From Zoogloea dura (lineage in GTDB: Bacteria; Pseudomonadota; Gammaproteobacteria; Burkholderiales; Rhodocyclaceae), in assembly GCF_012927165.1 (NCBI RefSeq), contig NZ_JABBGA010000007.1, forward strand, positions 124,001 through 188,000: a stretch of 64,000 nt of DNA, given 5' to 3'. Both the position numbers and the translations under genes were made by a program. Of the stretch, positions 32,690 through 41,189 are shown piece by piece (the first letter of the stretch is position 1; each line of letters opens with the position of its first letter). Below the pieces are notes generated by a model, which worked only from the letters and a program-made list of their open reading frames with translations, did not search any database and had not been told where the DNA came from.

Positions 32690-33080
32690 GTACCGGCGGG
32701 CTTGGCCCGGCGCATTCACCTCGCCGGCCTGGCGCCCTGGCCCGGGAGATCGTGGCCAGGCCTCCAGGTTCAGGGCCCGGAGGGGCGAGGGTCCAGCTCA
32801 GACTTGGACCCGTCCATCCTTGGTTTGAAAGCGTTCAAATCCGGGCTTGGCGGGTTCAAGTCCGAGGTGCGACAGTGCAAATCAGACTTGAAGCCGTCCA
32901 TCTTTGATTTGAAATCGTCCAAATCGGAGCCCGGCGAGTCCATCTCTGATTTGGACGATTTCAAATCAAGGCCCGGAAAGTCCAACCCGGACTTGAAGCA
33001 CTCCATCCCGGAGGGTGAAGTGTTCAAGTCCGGGCATCATCCCGGTCGATGGCGCCGAGGGCGCTGGGAGCCGACGGCTT
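32690..33080. other. Convergent gap filled mainly by a tandem array
   Basis: The 391 bases between the hybrid kinase and the convergent Old Yellow Enzyme gene contain the 21-bp array at 32791-33042. The first 100 bases are GC-rich and show nothing. No T-rich intrinsic terminator is visible for either gene. Confidence 0.7.
32791..33042. repeat. Array 1: twelve 21-bp palindromic units
   Basis: Twelve consecutive 21-base units keep exact register with no indels. The consensus is close to GTCCAAATC-n-GATTTGGAC plus two variable bases, so each unit is an imperfect palindrome. Units diverge by up to half their positions, but T/G-C-C-A near the start and the central palindrome persist. Because 21 is a multiple of three, both strands stay open: the plus strand reads heptads such as SISDLDD and FKSRPGK, and the minus strand reads similar FKSKMDG-type heptads. 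There is no ribosome site or plausible start. Base composition is far more AT-rich than the flanks. Confidence 0.9.
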
Positions 33081-34196
33081 TCAGGCGGGGGCCTCTTCGG
33101 CCGTGCCGGCGTAGGCCGGGTAGGTGGTGTAGCCGGCGGCGTTGCCGCCGAAAAAGGTGGCCGGCTCCGGCGGGTTGAGCGGCCAGCCGTGGGCCAGGCG
33201 GGCCGGCAGGTCCGGGTTGGCGATGAAGGGGCGGCCGAAGGCCACCAGGTCGGCATGGCCCTGGTCGATCACGGCTGCGCCGCGCGCCGCGGTGTAGCCG
33301 CCGGCCACGATCACCGGGCCGGGGAAGGCCGCCCGCAGATCCCGGTGGAAGGCCCCGGCCTCGGCGCTGGGCGGGTTTTCCTCGGGTTCGTTGAAGTGCA
33401 GATAGGCCACGCCCCGCTGGTGCAGGCGGGCGGCGGCCTCCAGGGCGGTGGGCAGGCTGTCCGGGCAATCCATGCCGCGGGCCCGGTTGCGCGGCGACAG
33501 GCGCACCCCGGTGCGCGCTGCGCCGATGGCCCCGGCAACCGCATCCACCACCTCGAACAGGAAGCGCAGGCGCTTCTCCCGGCTGCCGCCGTAGGCGTCG
33601 TCGCGGAGGTTGGAGGTGGTGCGCAGGAACTGGTCGATCAGGTAGCTGTTGGCGGCGTGGATCTCCACGCCATCGAAGCCCGCCTCGATGGCGTTCAGGG
33701 CGGCCTGGCGGAAGTCCGCGACGATGGGCGGAATCTCGCGGATGTCCAGGGCGCGGGGCACCGGGCAATCGACCATGCCACCCTTGCCGTCCGGGCCGGC
33801 CAGCCAGATCTGGCCGGGGAAGGCGACTTCCGACGGGCCCACCGTGCGGGCACCACCATGCAGGTCCGGGTGGGACATGCGGCCGCAATGCCAGATCTGC
33901 AGAAAGATATGCCCGCCGGCCGCATGCACCGCGTCGGTCACCTGGCGCCAGCCGGCGATCTGCTCCGCCGTGTGGATGCCCGGCGTCAGGGAATAGCCCT
34001 TGGCGGCGGCGGAGATGTCGGTGGCCTCGGCAATGATCAGCCCGGCCGAGGCGCGTTCGGCATAGTAGGCGGCGTTCATGGCCGTCGGCACATTGCCTGG
34101 CTGGGCCGCCCGCGCGCGGGTCAGGGGCGGCATCACGATGCGGTTGGGCAGCGTGATGTTGCCGAGGGTGAGAGGCTGGAAGAGGGGCGTGTTCAT
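33081..34196 (-). CDS. Old Yellow Enzyme family ene-reductase
   Basis: This 371-residue FMN protein reduces activated C=C bonds or nitro compounds with NADH or NADPH (NemA/XenB type alkene reductases). MPPLTRARA, LQIWHCGRMSHP, EIHAANSYLIDQFL with the His/Asn substrate pair, YGGSREKRLRFL and the final AFGRPFIANPDL are family blocks. It is divergently transcribed from a LysR gene across 103 bases, the standard arrangement for such detoxifying enzymes, and is probably controlled by that regulator. Confidence 0.94.
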   Translation of the reverse strand: MNTPLFQPLTLGNITLPNRIVMPPLTRARAAQPGNVPTAMNAAYYAERASAGLIIAEATDISAAAKGYSLTPGIHTAEQIAGWRQVTDAVHAAGGHIFLQIWHCGRMSHPDLHGGARTVGPSEVAFPGQIWLAGPDGKGGMVDCPVPRALDIREIPPIVADFRQAALNAIEAGFDGVEIHAANSYLIDQFLRTTSNLRDDAYGGSREKRLRFLFEVVDAVAGAIGAARTGVRLSPRNRARGMDCPDSLPTALEAAARLHQRGVAYLHFNEPEENPPSAEAGAFHRDLRAAFPGPVIVAGGYTAARGAAVIDQGHADLVAFGRPFIANPDLPARLAHGWPLNPPEPATFFGGNAAGYTTYPAYAGTAEEAPA

Positions 34197-34279
34197 GGGT
34201 GGGCACCGGAATCAAGTGAAGACCGGGCAAGTCTAGGGATTGGTCCGGAATTTGATAATTGGCCTATGATGTGACGAAG

Positions 34280-34298
34280 TTTCAAAAATATTTTGAAA
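34280..34298. promoter_or_regulatory. Perfect AT-rich palindrome at the lysR start
   Basis: TTTCAAAA-ATA-TTTTGAAA is a perfect 8-bp inverted repeat that ends one base before the lysR ATG at 34300. It overlaps the ribosome-binding zone, so a protein bound here would block lysR expression. It is most likely the autoregulatory site of the LysR protein or part of the divergent operator. Confidence 0.55.
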
Positions 34299-34299
34299 G

Positions 34300-35184
34300 A
34301 TGATCCAGCTATCCGATGTCCAGCTCTTCATCCGGGTCAGTGAACTGGGTTCCATCAGCGCCGCCGGGCGGGCCCTGGGGCTCAGCCCGGCGGCCGCCAG
34401 CGCGGCCCTCAAGCGCCTCGAGAAGCGCGTGGACAGCCAGCTCTTCGAGCGCTCGACGCGCTCGCTGCGCCTGACCCAGGCGGGCGAGATCTTCCTGGTG
34501 CATTGCCAGCAGTCCCACCAGGCCCTGGATGAAGGCCTCGCCGCCTTGCGCCAGGGCCGCGAGCAGCTCTCCGGCGACATCCACCTGGGCGCGCCTTCCG
34601 ACCTGGGGCGCGGCTGCCTCGACAGCCTGCTCGAGCCCTTCCGCCAGCGCCATCCCCAGCTGCGGCTGGTGATGCATCTCTCCGACGGCCTCATCGATCT
34701 CTACCGCAACCCCATCGACCTGGTGCTGCGCTATGGCCTGTCGGAGGACTCCGGCCTGGTCGGGCGCAAGCTATGCGACAACCCCCGGGTACTGGTGGCC
34801 TCTCCCGACTACCTGGCCCGTCACGGGCAGCCGGAGTGCTTCGAGGATCTGGCCCGCCGCAACTGCATCTGCTTCTATCGCAATGGCGAGCTGTTCGACC
34901 GCTGGCGCCTGTACTGCCATGACCAGCAGCGGGAGATCACCGTCTCCGGTGACCGCGCCGCCGACGACGGTGCCCTGGTCCGCCAGTGGGCCCTGGCGGG
35001 GCACGGCATCGCCTACAAGTCGCGCCTCGACGTGCAGGCCGACCTGGACGCCGGCCGTCTGGTCGATCTCTTTCCCGACGCCCTCTATGACTCGACCCCG
35101 CTCTACGTGGCCTACCCCAGCCGGCGCTACCAGCCGGCCAGGATCAAGGCCCTGCTGGGCTATCTGGCGGAGCGCTTCGGCTGA
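34300..35184 (+). CDS. LysR family regulator, divergent from the ene-reductase
   Basis: This 294-residue LysR protein has the N-terminal winged helix-turn-helix (SISAAGRALGLSPAAASAALKRLEKRV) spanning residues 18-44 in two stretches, and a typical effector domain. It belongs to the CrgA-like branch (LRLTQAGEIFLVHCQQ, GDIHLGAPSDLGRGCLD). The divergent ene-reductase is the probable target, and electrophiles or quinones the plausible inducers; both are inferences from context. A perfect palindrome touches the start codon. Confidence 0.9.
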   Translation: MIQLSDVQLFIRVSELGSISAAGRALGLSPAAASAALKRLEKRVDSQLFERSTRSLRLTQAGEIFLVHCQQSHQALDEGLAALRQGREQLSGDIHLGAPSDLGRGCLDSLLEPFRQRHPQLRLVMHLSDGLIDLYRNPIDLVLRYGLSEDSGLVGRKLCDNPRVLVASPDYLARHGQPECFEDLARRNCICFYRNGELFDRWRLYCHDQQREITVSGDRAADDGALVRQWALAGHGIAYKSRLDVQADLDAGRLVDLFPDALYDSTPLYVAYPSRRYQPARIKALLGYLAERFG

Positions 35185-35284
35185 GCGGCGGCGGAAGCGC
35201 GGCTCAAGGCCGGGCGCTGTCGTGTCGATAGTGACAGGTGGCCCGTCCCCTGACGGTGGGCCGATCACAGAGAGGCGGGCGAGG

Positions 35285-36460
35285 GTGGGGCTGATCCGGT
35301 TGGCTGGGGGTATTGGCAGAGTCTGCGGGGTGTCCGTGCTGTGGCTGGGGGCGTTGATGGCGGCCGCCTCCGCGGCAGGCCCGGTTGCCGGGCCGTCCGA
35401 TGAGGTGTTGCCGATCCCGGTGCAGTCCATCTTTCCGCCGCTCAAGCCGCAGGGCACGGCGGACGATGCGCTGGCCACCGGCCGGGTGGTCAATGGTCAT
35501 TACGCCCTGACCGCGCCGGCCAGCAAGCCGTGGCGTATCGCCTTCCTGTTCCCTCACCTCAAGGACCCCTACTGGATCGGCTGCAGTTACGGCGTCATCA
35601 GCGAGGCCCGGCGCCTGGGGGTGGCCGTGGATATCCTGCCGGCGGACGGCTACAACGACCTGGTCGGCCAGCTGCGCAAGATGGATGAGTCGATTGCGGC
35701 CCGCTACGATGCGATAGTGATCTCGCCGATCAGCCTGACCGGCAATAATCCGGCCATTGACCGGGCGCGCAAGATGGGGATTCCGGTCTTCGAGCTGGCC
35801 AATGACAGCACCAGCGACAGCCTGGCCGTCAAGGTGACCACCTCGCTCAAGGCTATGGGGGGCAACGCCATGGACTGGGTCATCCGGGATGCGCAAAAGC
35901 GCGGCCTGAACACGATCAATGTGGCCTTGCTGCCCGGGCCCGAGGGGGCCGGGTGGGTCTCCGGTGAAGTCACCGGCAGCCACGAGGCGGCGCGCAGAGC
36001 GCCCATCAAGGTCAATATCCTCGATACGCTCTACGGTGACAGTGACTTGATCGGGCAGACCCAGCTGGCGGCGCAGCTGATTGCCCGCCATGGGCAGAAG
36101 CTTGATTACATCCTTGGCTGCACCGGCTGTGCGCCGGCCGCCATCCTGCCCGTGCGGGAGGCCGGGCTCGGCGGCCGGATCCGCATCGTGGCCTACGACC
36201 TGACCCGCAACATCGCCGACTCCATCCGCAAGGGCGAGATCGCCGCCGCCGCCGACACCAAGGGTGTCAGCCAGGCCCGGGTGGCCACCAATGCGGTGGT
36301 GAGTTACCTGGAAGGCCGCGGCGGCAAGCTGCCGCACACCATCCTGATCAAGCTCGGGCTGGTCGACCGCAGCAACGCGGCGCGCTACCCATTCAGCGCC
36401 TCCATCGCGCCGGAGGGCTATGTGCCGGTTCTTTCCTACAGGCCCGGAGCGGGCCGCTAG
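35285..36460 (+). CDS. TorT-like periplasmic binding protein
   Basis: This 391-residue type I periplasmic binding protein resembles TorT, which presents trimethylamine N-oxide to the TorS kinase. From the GTG at 35285 a signal peptide is clear (VCGVSVLWLGALMAAASAAG). The family stretch ASKPWRIAFLFPHLKDPYWIG, read as KPWRIAFLFP and HLKDPYWIG, is followed by VDILPADGYNDL and YILGCTGCAPAAI. It is about 50 residues longer than E. coli TorT. It sits 11 bases before a sensor kinase gene, so the pair probably works together. TMAO as ligand is unproven: no torA or torC is nearby. Confidence 0.82.
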   Translation: MGLIRLAGGIGRVCGVSVLWLGALMAAASAAGPVAGPSDEVLPIPVQSIFPPLKPQGTADDALATGRVVNGHYALTAPASKPWRIAFLFPHLKDPYWIGCSYGVISEARRLGVAVDILPADGYNDLVGQLRKMDESIAARYDAIVISPISLTGNNPAIDRARKMGIPVFELANDSTSDSLAVKVTTSLKAMGGNAMDWVIRDAQKRGLNTINVALLPGPEGAGWVSGEVTGSHEAARRAPIKVNILDTLYGDSDLIGQTQLAAQLIARHGQKLDYILGCTGCAPAAILPVREAGLGGRIRIVAYDLTRNIADSIRKGEIAAAADTKGVSQARVATNAVVSYLEGRGGKLPHTILIKLGLVDRSNAARYPFSASIAPEGYVPVLSYRPGAGR

Positions 36461-36471
36461 CGCTGGCGCCC

Positions 36472-38916
36472 ATGAAGATCACACGGATCCGGAACCGGCT
36501 GCTGCTGAGCGCGGTGGCGGTCAGCCTGGTGGTGGCGCTGAGTTCCATGCTGGCGGCCTCGTGGGTCATCGGGCAGCAGTATCTGGACCAGGCCCAGGCC
36601 GAGCTGCGCAAGGCCTCGGAGGTGATCCGCGACAGCCTGGCCGAGCGCGAGGGCAGCCTGCTGGAAGCCACCACCCAGCTGGCGGCGCAAAAGAACATCG
36701 GCGACACCATCTGGTACCTGGCGCAGTATGCGCAGGCCGATGTCGAGGGTGAAACCCTGCTGGGCACCTACCGTCAGCTGGCCCAGGAGGCGATGCGTAT
36801 CGGACATTCGGCCCGGCTGTCCCGCCTCGGCCTCTACGATATGGCCGGGCGGCTGGTGTTCTTTGCGCACTTCGACGGCGCCGGAAGCCAGGTCGGCTTT
36901 GTGGACTACCAGGTGATGCCGGTATTCCGGGTCGCCACGCTCAAGGATGGCGAGGAGCTGAGCCGGGACAAGCTGCAGGTCGAGCGGTCGGCCAGGGCGG
37001 CGCTGCAGCTGGCGGTGGAGCCGCCCCGCAAGCCCCTGACGCGCTACCTGGTGGATGCCGGCCAGGTCTTGATCGAGGCCGACGCCTACATCATGGGCGA
37101 GGCCTTCGACCCGGCCACCGGCAAGCGCGAGCTCCGGCAGGTGGGCCGGGTGGTGACGGCGCAGCCGCTCGACCAGGGCTTCGTGGATCGTCTGTCCAGC
37201 CTGAGCCACGTGAAGATCAACATCTTCACCCCGCAAAGCCTGAGTGTCGGCGACATGCCGGCCTATGCCGCGCCGGACTGGCGGGGTGTGCCGGCGGGGG
37301 CGGAGCGGCGTGCCGGCGCCCATTCCTTCAACGAGATCACGGTGGACGGGGCGGGTTTCTACCAGGGCCTGATCCCCTTGCTGCGCGGTGAGGAGCGGGT
37401 CGGCACCATCGCGGTGCTGCGCTCCAAGGAGACCGTGCGCAAGAACATCGTGGAGATCGTCACCACCCTGGGACTGATCGCCGCCGGCAGCCTGCTGCTC
37501 ATCCTGCCGATGGTGCTGCGCTTCACGAGTTCGATCTCGACCCCGATCAGCACCCTCAGCCGCATCTTTCACGATGTCGCGGGCGGGCAACAGAGCGAAG
37601 TTCCGGGCGTGGACACCGGCCCCCTGGCGGAGGCGCAGCGGCGGGAGGACGAACTCGGCGAGCTGACCCGCAGCTTCATCGCGATGAACGACGCGGTGAC
37701 CCGGAACATCAGGGAGATCAACGAGATCAATGTGTCCCTGTCCCAGGCCAAGGAGGTGGCGGAGGCGGCGAGCCGGGCCAAGAGCACCTTCCTGGCCAAC
37801 ATGAGCCACGAGTTGCGGACGCCGATGAGCGCCATCATCGGCATGACCAACATCGCCCTGCGCAATGGCCCGGATGCCCCGCTCAAGGATCAGCTGGGCA
37901 AGATCGACCAGGCGTCGCGGCACCTGCTGCACGTCATCAACGACATCCTCGACATCTCCAAGATCGAGGCCGAGCGGCTGTCCCTGAACCCGGTGAGCTT
38001 CCAGCTCGGCGAGGTGGTGGAGAACCTGCTGAGCCTGATGGGCCACAAGGCCCGGCGCAAGAATCTCGAGCTGCGCGTCGACCTGGCGCCGGAACTCGCC
38101 CGGGGGTTCTTCATTGGTGATTCCCTGCGGCTGGGGCAGATCCTGCTCAACTTCGTCAGCAACGCGATCAAGTTTACGCCCCGCGGCACGATCACCGTGC
38201 GGGCCCGGCTGGTCGAGGACAGCACGGCCGGCGTGCTCCTGCGCTTCGAGGTGCAGGATACCGGTATCGGCATCAGCGACACGGACCAGCGGCGCCTGTT
38301 CACCCCGTTCGAGCAGGCCGACAGCTCGATGACCCGCGCCTACGGGGGGACCGGCCTGGGGCTGGCCATCAGCAAGCGGCTGGCCCAGCTGATGGGTGGG
38401 GCGGTCGGCCTGGAGAGCGTTCTCGGCGAGGGCAGCACCTTCTGGTGCACCGTGCGCCTGGAGCGCAATCCGGACGGCGCCCCGCGGCTGCAGGCGAGCG
38501 GGCAGGGCGCCTCGGCGGGCGTGCTGCAGGCGCGCCACCCCGGCGCCCGCATCCTGCTGGCCGAGGATGAACCGATCAACCAGGAGGTCTCCCGGGACAT
38601 GCTGGAAGGCGCCGGCCTGGTGGTGGACCTGGCCGAGGACGGCCTGGCGGCGGTCGAGTTGGCGCGCATGAACCGCTATGCCCTGATCCTGATGGACATG
38701 CAGATGCCGAACATGAACGGGGTGGACGCCACCCGGGCGATCCGCGCCCTCGACGGCTACGCCGACACCCCCATCCTGGCCATGACGGCCAACGCCTTCA
38801 ATGAGGACCGGCAGGTGTGCATCGAGGCCGGCATGAACGACCACATCGGCAAGCCGGTGCGGCCCGAGCTGCTGTTCAGCACCCTGCTCAAATGGCTGGA
38901 CCCGCCGGCGGCCTGA
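36472..38916 (+). CDS. TorS-like hybrid sensor histidine kinase
   Basis: This 814-residue membrane kinase is the likely partner of the preceding binding protein. TM1 is about residues 11-35, a periplasmic sensor region 36-320, TM2 about 325-345, HAMP about 346-410, HisKA with His446 (NMSHELRTP), HATPase 560-670 and a receiver with Asp742 (MDMQMP). The TorS-type C-terminal Hpt domain is missing: the protein ends 70 residues after the receiver Asp. A separate phosphotransfer protein would be needed, and no response regulator lies beside it. The ATG follows the torT-like stop by 11 bases. Confidence 0.88.
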   Translation: MKITRIRNRLLLSAVAVSLVVALSSMLAASWVIGQQYLDQAQAELRKASEVIRDSLAEREGSLLEATTQLAAQKNIGDTIWYLAQYAQADVEGETLLGTYRQLAQEAMRIGHSARLSRLGLYDMAGRLVFFAHFDGAGSQVGFVDYQVMPVFRVATLKDGEELSRDKLQVERSARAALQLAVEPPRKPLTRYLVDAGQVLIEADAYIMGEAFDPATGKRELRQVGRVVTAQPLDQGFVDRLSSLSHVKINIFTPQSLSVGDMPAYAAPDWRGVPAGAERRAGAHSFNEITVDGAGFYQGLIPLLRGEERVGTIAVLRSKETVRKNIVEIVTTLGLIAAGSLLLILPMVLRFTSSISTPISTLSRIFHDVAGGQQSEVPGVDTGPLAEAQRREDELGELTRSFIAMNDAVTRNIREINEINVSLSQAKEVAEAASRAKSTFLANMSHELRTPMSAIIGMTNIALRNGPDAPLKDQLGKIDQASRHLLHVINDILDISKIEAERLSLNPVSFQLGEVVENLLSLMGHKARRKNLELRVDLAPELARGFFIGDSLRLGQILLNFVSNAIKFTPRGTITVRARLVEDSTAGVLLRFEVQDTGIGISDTDQRRLFTPFEQADSSMTRAYGGTGLGLAISKRLAQLMGGAVGLESVLGEGSTFWCTVRLERNPDGAPRLQASGQGASAGVLQARHPGARILLAEDEPINQEVSRDMLEGAGLVVDLAEDGLAAVELARMNRYALILMDMQMPNMNGVDATRAIRALDGYADTPILAMTANAFNEDRQVCIEAGMNDHIGKPVRPELLFSTLLKWLDPPAA

Positions 38917-38933
38917 GCGGGCCGCCATCTTCC

Positions 38934-39719
38934 ATGGGCACTTTCGACGACGCCGCCAGCGGCAGCATCTCGGTGCGTGCGCTGCACCGCATCCGCAGCC
39001 TCACCGTGCGGGACGACGCGCTGGTGTGGGTCCGCAAGGGCTGCAAGACCTTGCTCGGGGCGGACGGGCCGCGGGAGATTCCAGCCGGGCAGGTGGTGCT
39101 GCTGGCGCGGGGCAGCTGCTGGGACGTGATCAACGACCCCCGCCCCGACGGCTGCTACGAGGCGCACATCCTGCAGTTTGGTGATGCGGCGCTGAGCCGC
39201 TTTGCCGCCCGCCATGGCGGAGACTTTCCGCTGGCCCCGCTGCAGGGCTGCCATGTGCTGACGCCGGACGGCGGGCTGACCGAATGCCTGGAGCGGGCCC
39301 TGGCCGGCCTGGCCCGGCCCGGCCTGTCGGAAGGCTTGCGTCAGCACCGGGTCGAGGAGGTGCTGCTGATGCTGGCCGAAGCGGGCTGTGTGCTGCACGC
39401 CCGGGAGGAGGTCGACTGGCCCGAGCAGGTGCGCCGCCTGGTCCTCGGCCGGCCGCACGCCGACTGGAGCGTCGAGGCCGTCGCCGCCGCCTGCCGGGTC
39501 AGCGTCAGCACCCTCCGGCGGCGCCTGGCCGCCCATGGCCTGGCCTGCGCCGGGCTGGTGCGGGAGCTGCGGCTGGAGGTCGGCCTGGGGCTCTTGCAGG
39601 GCACCGGGCTGCCGGTTGGCGAGATCGCCGCGCGCTGTGGTTACGACTCCCACAGCCGCTTTACCGCTGCCTTCCGGAGCCGCTTCGGGTTTCCACCGTC
39701 CCGGCTGCGGGAAGGCTGA
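38934..39719 (+). CDS. AraC family transcriptional regulator
   Basis: This 261-residue protein has the C-terminal double helix-turn-helix of AraC proteins (about 170-258): SVEAVAAACRVSVSTLRRRL, then GLPVGEIAARCGYDSHSRF and FRSRFGFPPSRLRE. The N-terminal half (about 1-110) is a cupin-like sensor with three cysteines. It starts 17 bases after the hybrid kinase stop, so it could be co-transcribed. That would make it the only DNA-binding output in the kinase locus, though it has no receiver domain. Confidence 0.88.
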   Translation: MGTFDDAASGSISVRALHRIRSLTVRDDALVWVRKGCKTLLGADGPREIPAGQVVLLARGSCWDVINDPRPDGCYEAHILQFGDAALSRFAARHGGDFPLAPLQGCHVLTPDGGLTECLERALAGLARPGLSEGLRQHRVEEVLLMLAEAGCVLHAREEVDWPEQVRRLVLGRPHADWSVEAVAAACRVSVSTLRRRLAAHGLACAGLVRELRLEVGLGLLQGTGLPVGEIAARCGYDSHSRFTAAFRSRFGFPPSRLREG

Positions 39720-39836
39720 ACGGTCTGGCACATATTCCGGCCCGGACGGGCTAAGGGCGTCTCCCGGACACAAGCGAGAATGGCGGCCTTGCGGAGCGCA
39801 ACCGGCGCTTCGTGCGCAGACAAAGGAGAGCCCGCC

Positions 39837-40319
39837 ATGACCCCTTCCCTCCGCCCCATTGCCCTGCCCGCCGCCGACATGCCGCCGCGGCGCACCCCCT
39901 CGTCCTATCCCCCGGAGTTCGCGCAACGCCTCGCCGGGCGCGTCAAGCAGCCCCTGGGCGATGCCTTCGGGCTGCGCAACTTCGGGGTGAACCTGACCCG
40001 CCTGCCACCGGGCGCCATGTCGGCCCTGCGCCATGCCCACCTCACCCAGGACGAGTTCATCTACGTGCTGGAAGGCCGCCCGGCGCTGCTCACCAACGCC
40101 GGGAGGACCCGCCTGGCGCCCGGCATGTGCGCCGGCTTTGCGGCCGGCGGGGGGGATGCCCACCACCTGGTGAATGACACGGATGAGGCGGTGCTCTACC
40201 TGGAGGTGGGGGACCGCAGCCTGGGTGACCGGGCGAACTACCCGGACGACGACCTGGCCGCCGAGCTGGGTGAGGATGGCCGCTGGCGCTTCCTGCACAA
40301 GGACGGGCGGCCGTATTGA
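39837..40319 (+). CDS. Cupin domain protein
   Basis: This 160-residue single-domain cupin has both motifs: LRHAHLTQDEFIYVLEG (metal-binding His, His, Glu) and the second block around GGGDAHHLVND. The strong ribosome site AAGGAGA before the ATG at 39837 fixes the start. Similar proteins are annotated as cupins or auxin-binding-like, with unknown substrates. It lies downstream of the AraC gene, separated by 117 bases with no clear terminator. Confidence 0.85.
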   Translation: MTPSLRPIALPAADMPPRRTPSSYPPEFAQRLAGRVKQPLGDAFGLRNFGVNLTRLPPGAMSALRHAHLTQDEFIYVLEGRPALLTNAGRTRLAPGMCAGFAAGGGDAHHLVNDTDEAVLYLEVGDRSLGDRANYPDDDLAAELGEDGRWRFLHKDGRPY

Positions 40320-40361
40320 GCGCCCCCGGCCGGGCCGTGCGGTGAGCTTGCGGCCGGTGGA

Positions 40362-40367
40362 TATAAT
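40362..40367 (+). promoter_or_regulatory. -10 hexamer before the unknown gene at 40421
   Basis: A perfect TATAAT lies 53 bases before the ATG. The nearest -35-like TTGCGG is only 8 bases upstream of it, too close, so the -35 is unassigned. Confidence 0.4.
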
Positions 40368-40420
40368 GGCGTTTTTCCCGATTGGCCGGGCCTGTCTGCC
40401 GGCCAGCCTGCACGATCGCC

Positions 40421-41173
40421 ATGTCCCAGCCCCCGTTGCGTCTCGTCGCCGAACTGCGGCGCCTTTATGTCCGCCCCGCCACCCCGGGCGCCGATGCCCT
40501 GCCGCGCGCCCTGGCCGCCGGGGAGGCCTTGCGCCTGTCGCCCTTGGGCGCGGACGGGCGGGTGGCCTGGATGGTCGTGGGCGTGGATGGCGAGGAGGCC
40601 TGGGCGCTGACTGCCGCGCTGTACGCAGGGCTGCTGGATGATCTGGCGCTGCCTGCGCCGGCCATGGCAGTGTCGGGCGAGGCGGGCTACCGGCTGTGGT
40701 TCGCGCTGGTGGAGCCGGTGTCCGTCGCTGAGGCCGGTGCTTTCCTGCGCGGGCTGGCCGACCGTTACCTGGCGGAGGTACCGCCGGCGCGGCGGATCCT
40801 GTGCCCTCTGGACGAGGTGGGCGAGGTGCTGATGGTGCCCGGGCTGCATCCGGCCACCGGCAAGTGGTCGGCCTTCATTGATCCCGGCCTGGGCGGCATG
40901 CTGGCCGATGAGCCCTGGCTGGACATGGCCCCCAACCCCGAGAAGCAGGCGGACATCCTGGCCGGCTTCGAGGCGATCAAACCGGCCGCCTTTGCGCAGG
41001 CCCTGGCCCGCCTCGGCCCGGCGCCGGAGGCCCCGCCGCCGCTGCCGACCGCTCCGCCCCGCCCGGCCGGTGGCGAGGCCTGCGACGAAGCGCGCCGCTT
41101 CCTGCTGGCCGTGATGAACGACCCGACGGTGGACATGGCCTTGCGTGTCGAGGCGGCGAAGGCGTTGTTGTAG
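40421..41173 (+). CDS. Unknown protein, 250 residues
   Basis: I do not recognise this protein. It is soluble, Ala/Pro/Leu-rich and lacks a signal peptide. A central segment (SGEAGYRLWFALVEPVSVAEA, about 85-105, here split as SGEAGYRLWFAL and VEPVSVAEA) and a later LCPLDEVGEVLMVPGLHPATGKW loosely recall small archaeo-eukaryotic primase-like domains, but catalytic acidic pairs cannot be assigned, so this is a weak lead. A Pro-rich linker (about 205-220) separates a C-terminal helix (EARRFLLAVMNDPTVDMALRVEA). The start was chosen at MSQPPLRL. The gene ends 16 bases before the inverted-repeat element. Confidence 0.65.
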   Translation: MSQPPLRLVAELRRLYVRPATPGADALPRALAAGEALRLSPLGADGRVAWMVVGVDGEEAWALTAALYAGLLDDLALPAPAMAVSGEAGYRLWFALVEPVSVAEAGAFLRGLADRYLAEVPPARRILCPLDEVGEVLMVPGLHPATGKWSAFIDPGLGGMLADEPWLDMAPNPEKQADILAGFEAIKPAAFAQALARLGPAPEAPPPLPTAPPRPAGGEACDEARRFLLAVMNDPTVDMALRVEAAKALL

Positions 41174-41189
41174 GGGGAGCCTTTGCTGG

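Noticed and set aside
32791-33042. CRISPR array
   Set aside because: Repeats are contiguous 21-mers without spacers, units diverge strongly, and there are no cas genes.
32702-33178. The heptad-repeat open frames across array 1 as a real secreted or structural protein
   Set aside because: Both strands are equally open because the unit is palindromic and 21 is divisible by three; no ribosome site, no sensible start, and non-repeat flanks look random.
36472-38916. Calling the kinase a true TorS
   Set aside because: The Hpt domain, torR, torA and torC are missing; only the pairing with a TorT-like protein supports the name.
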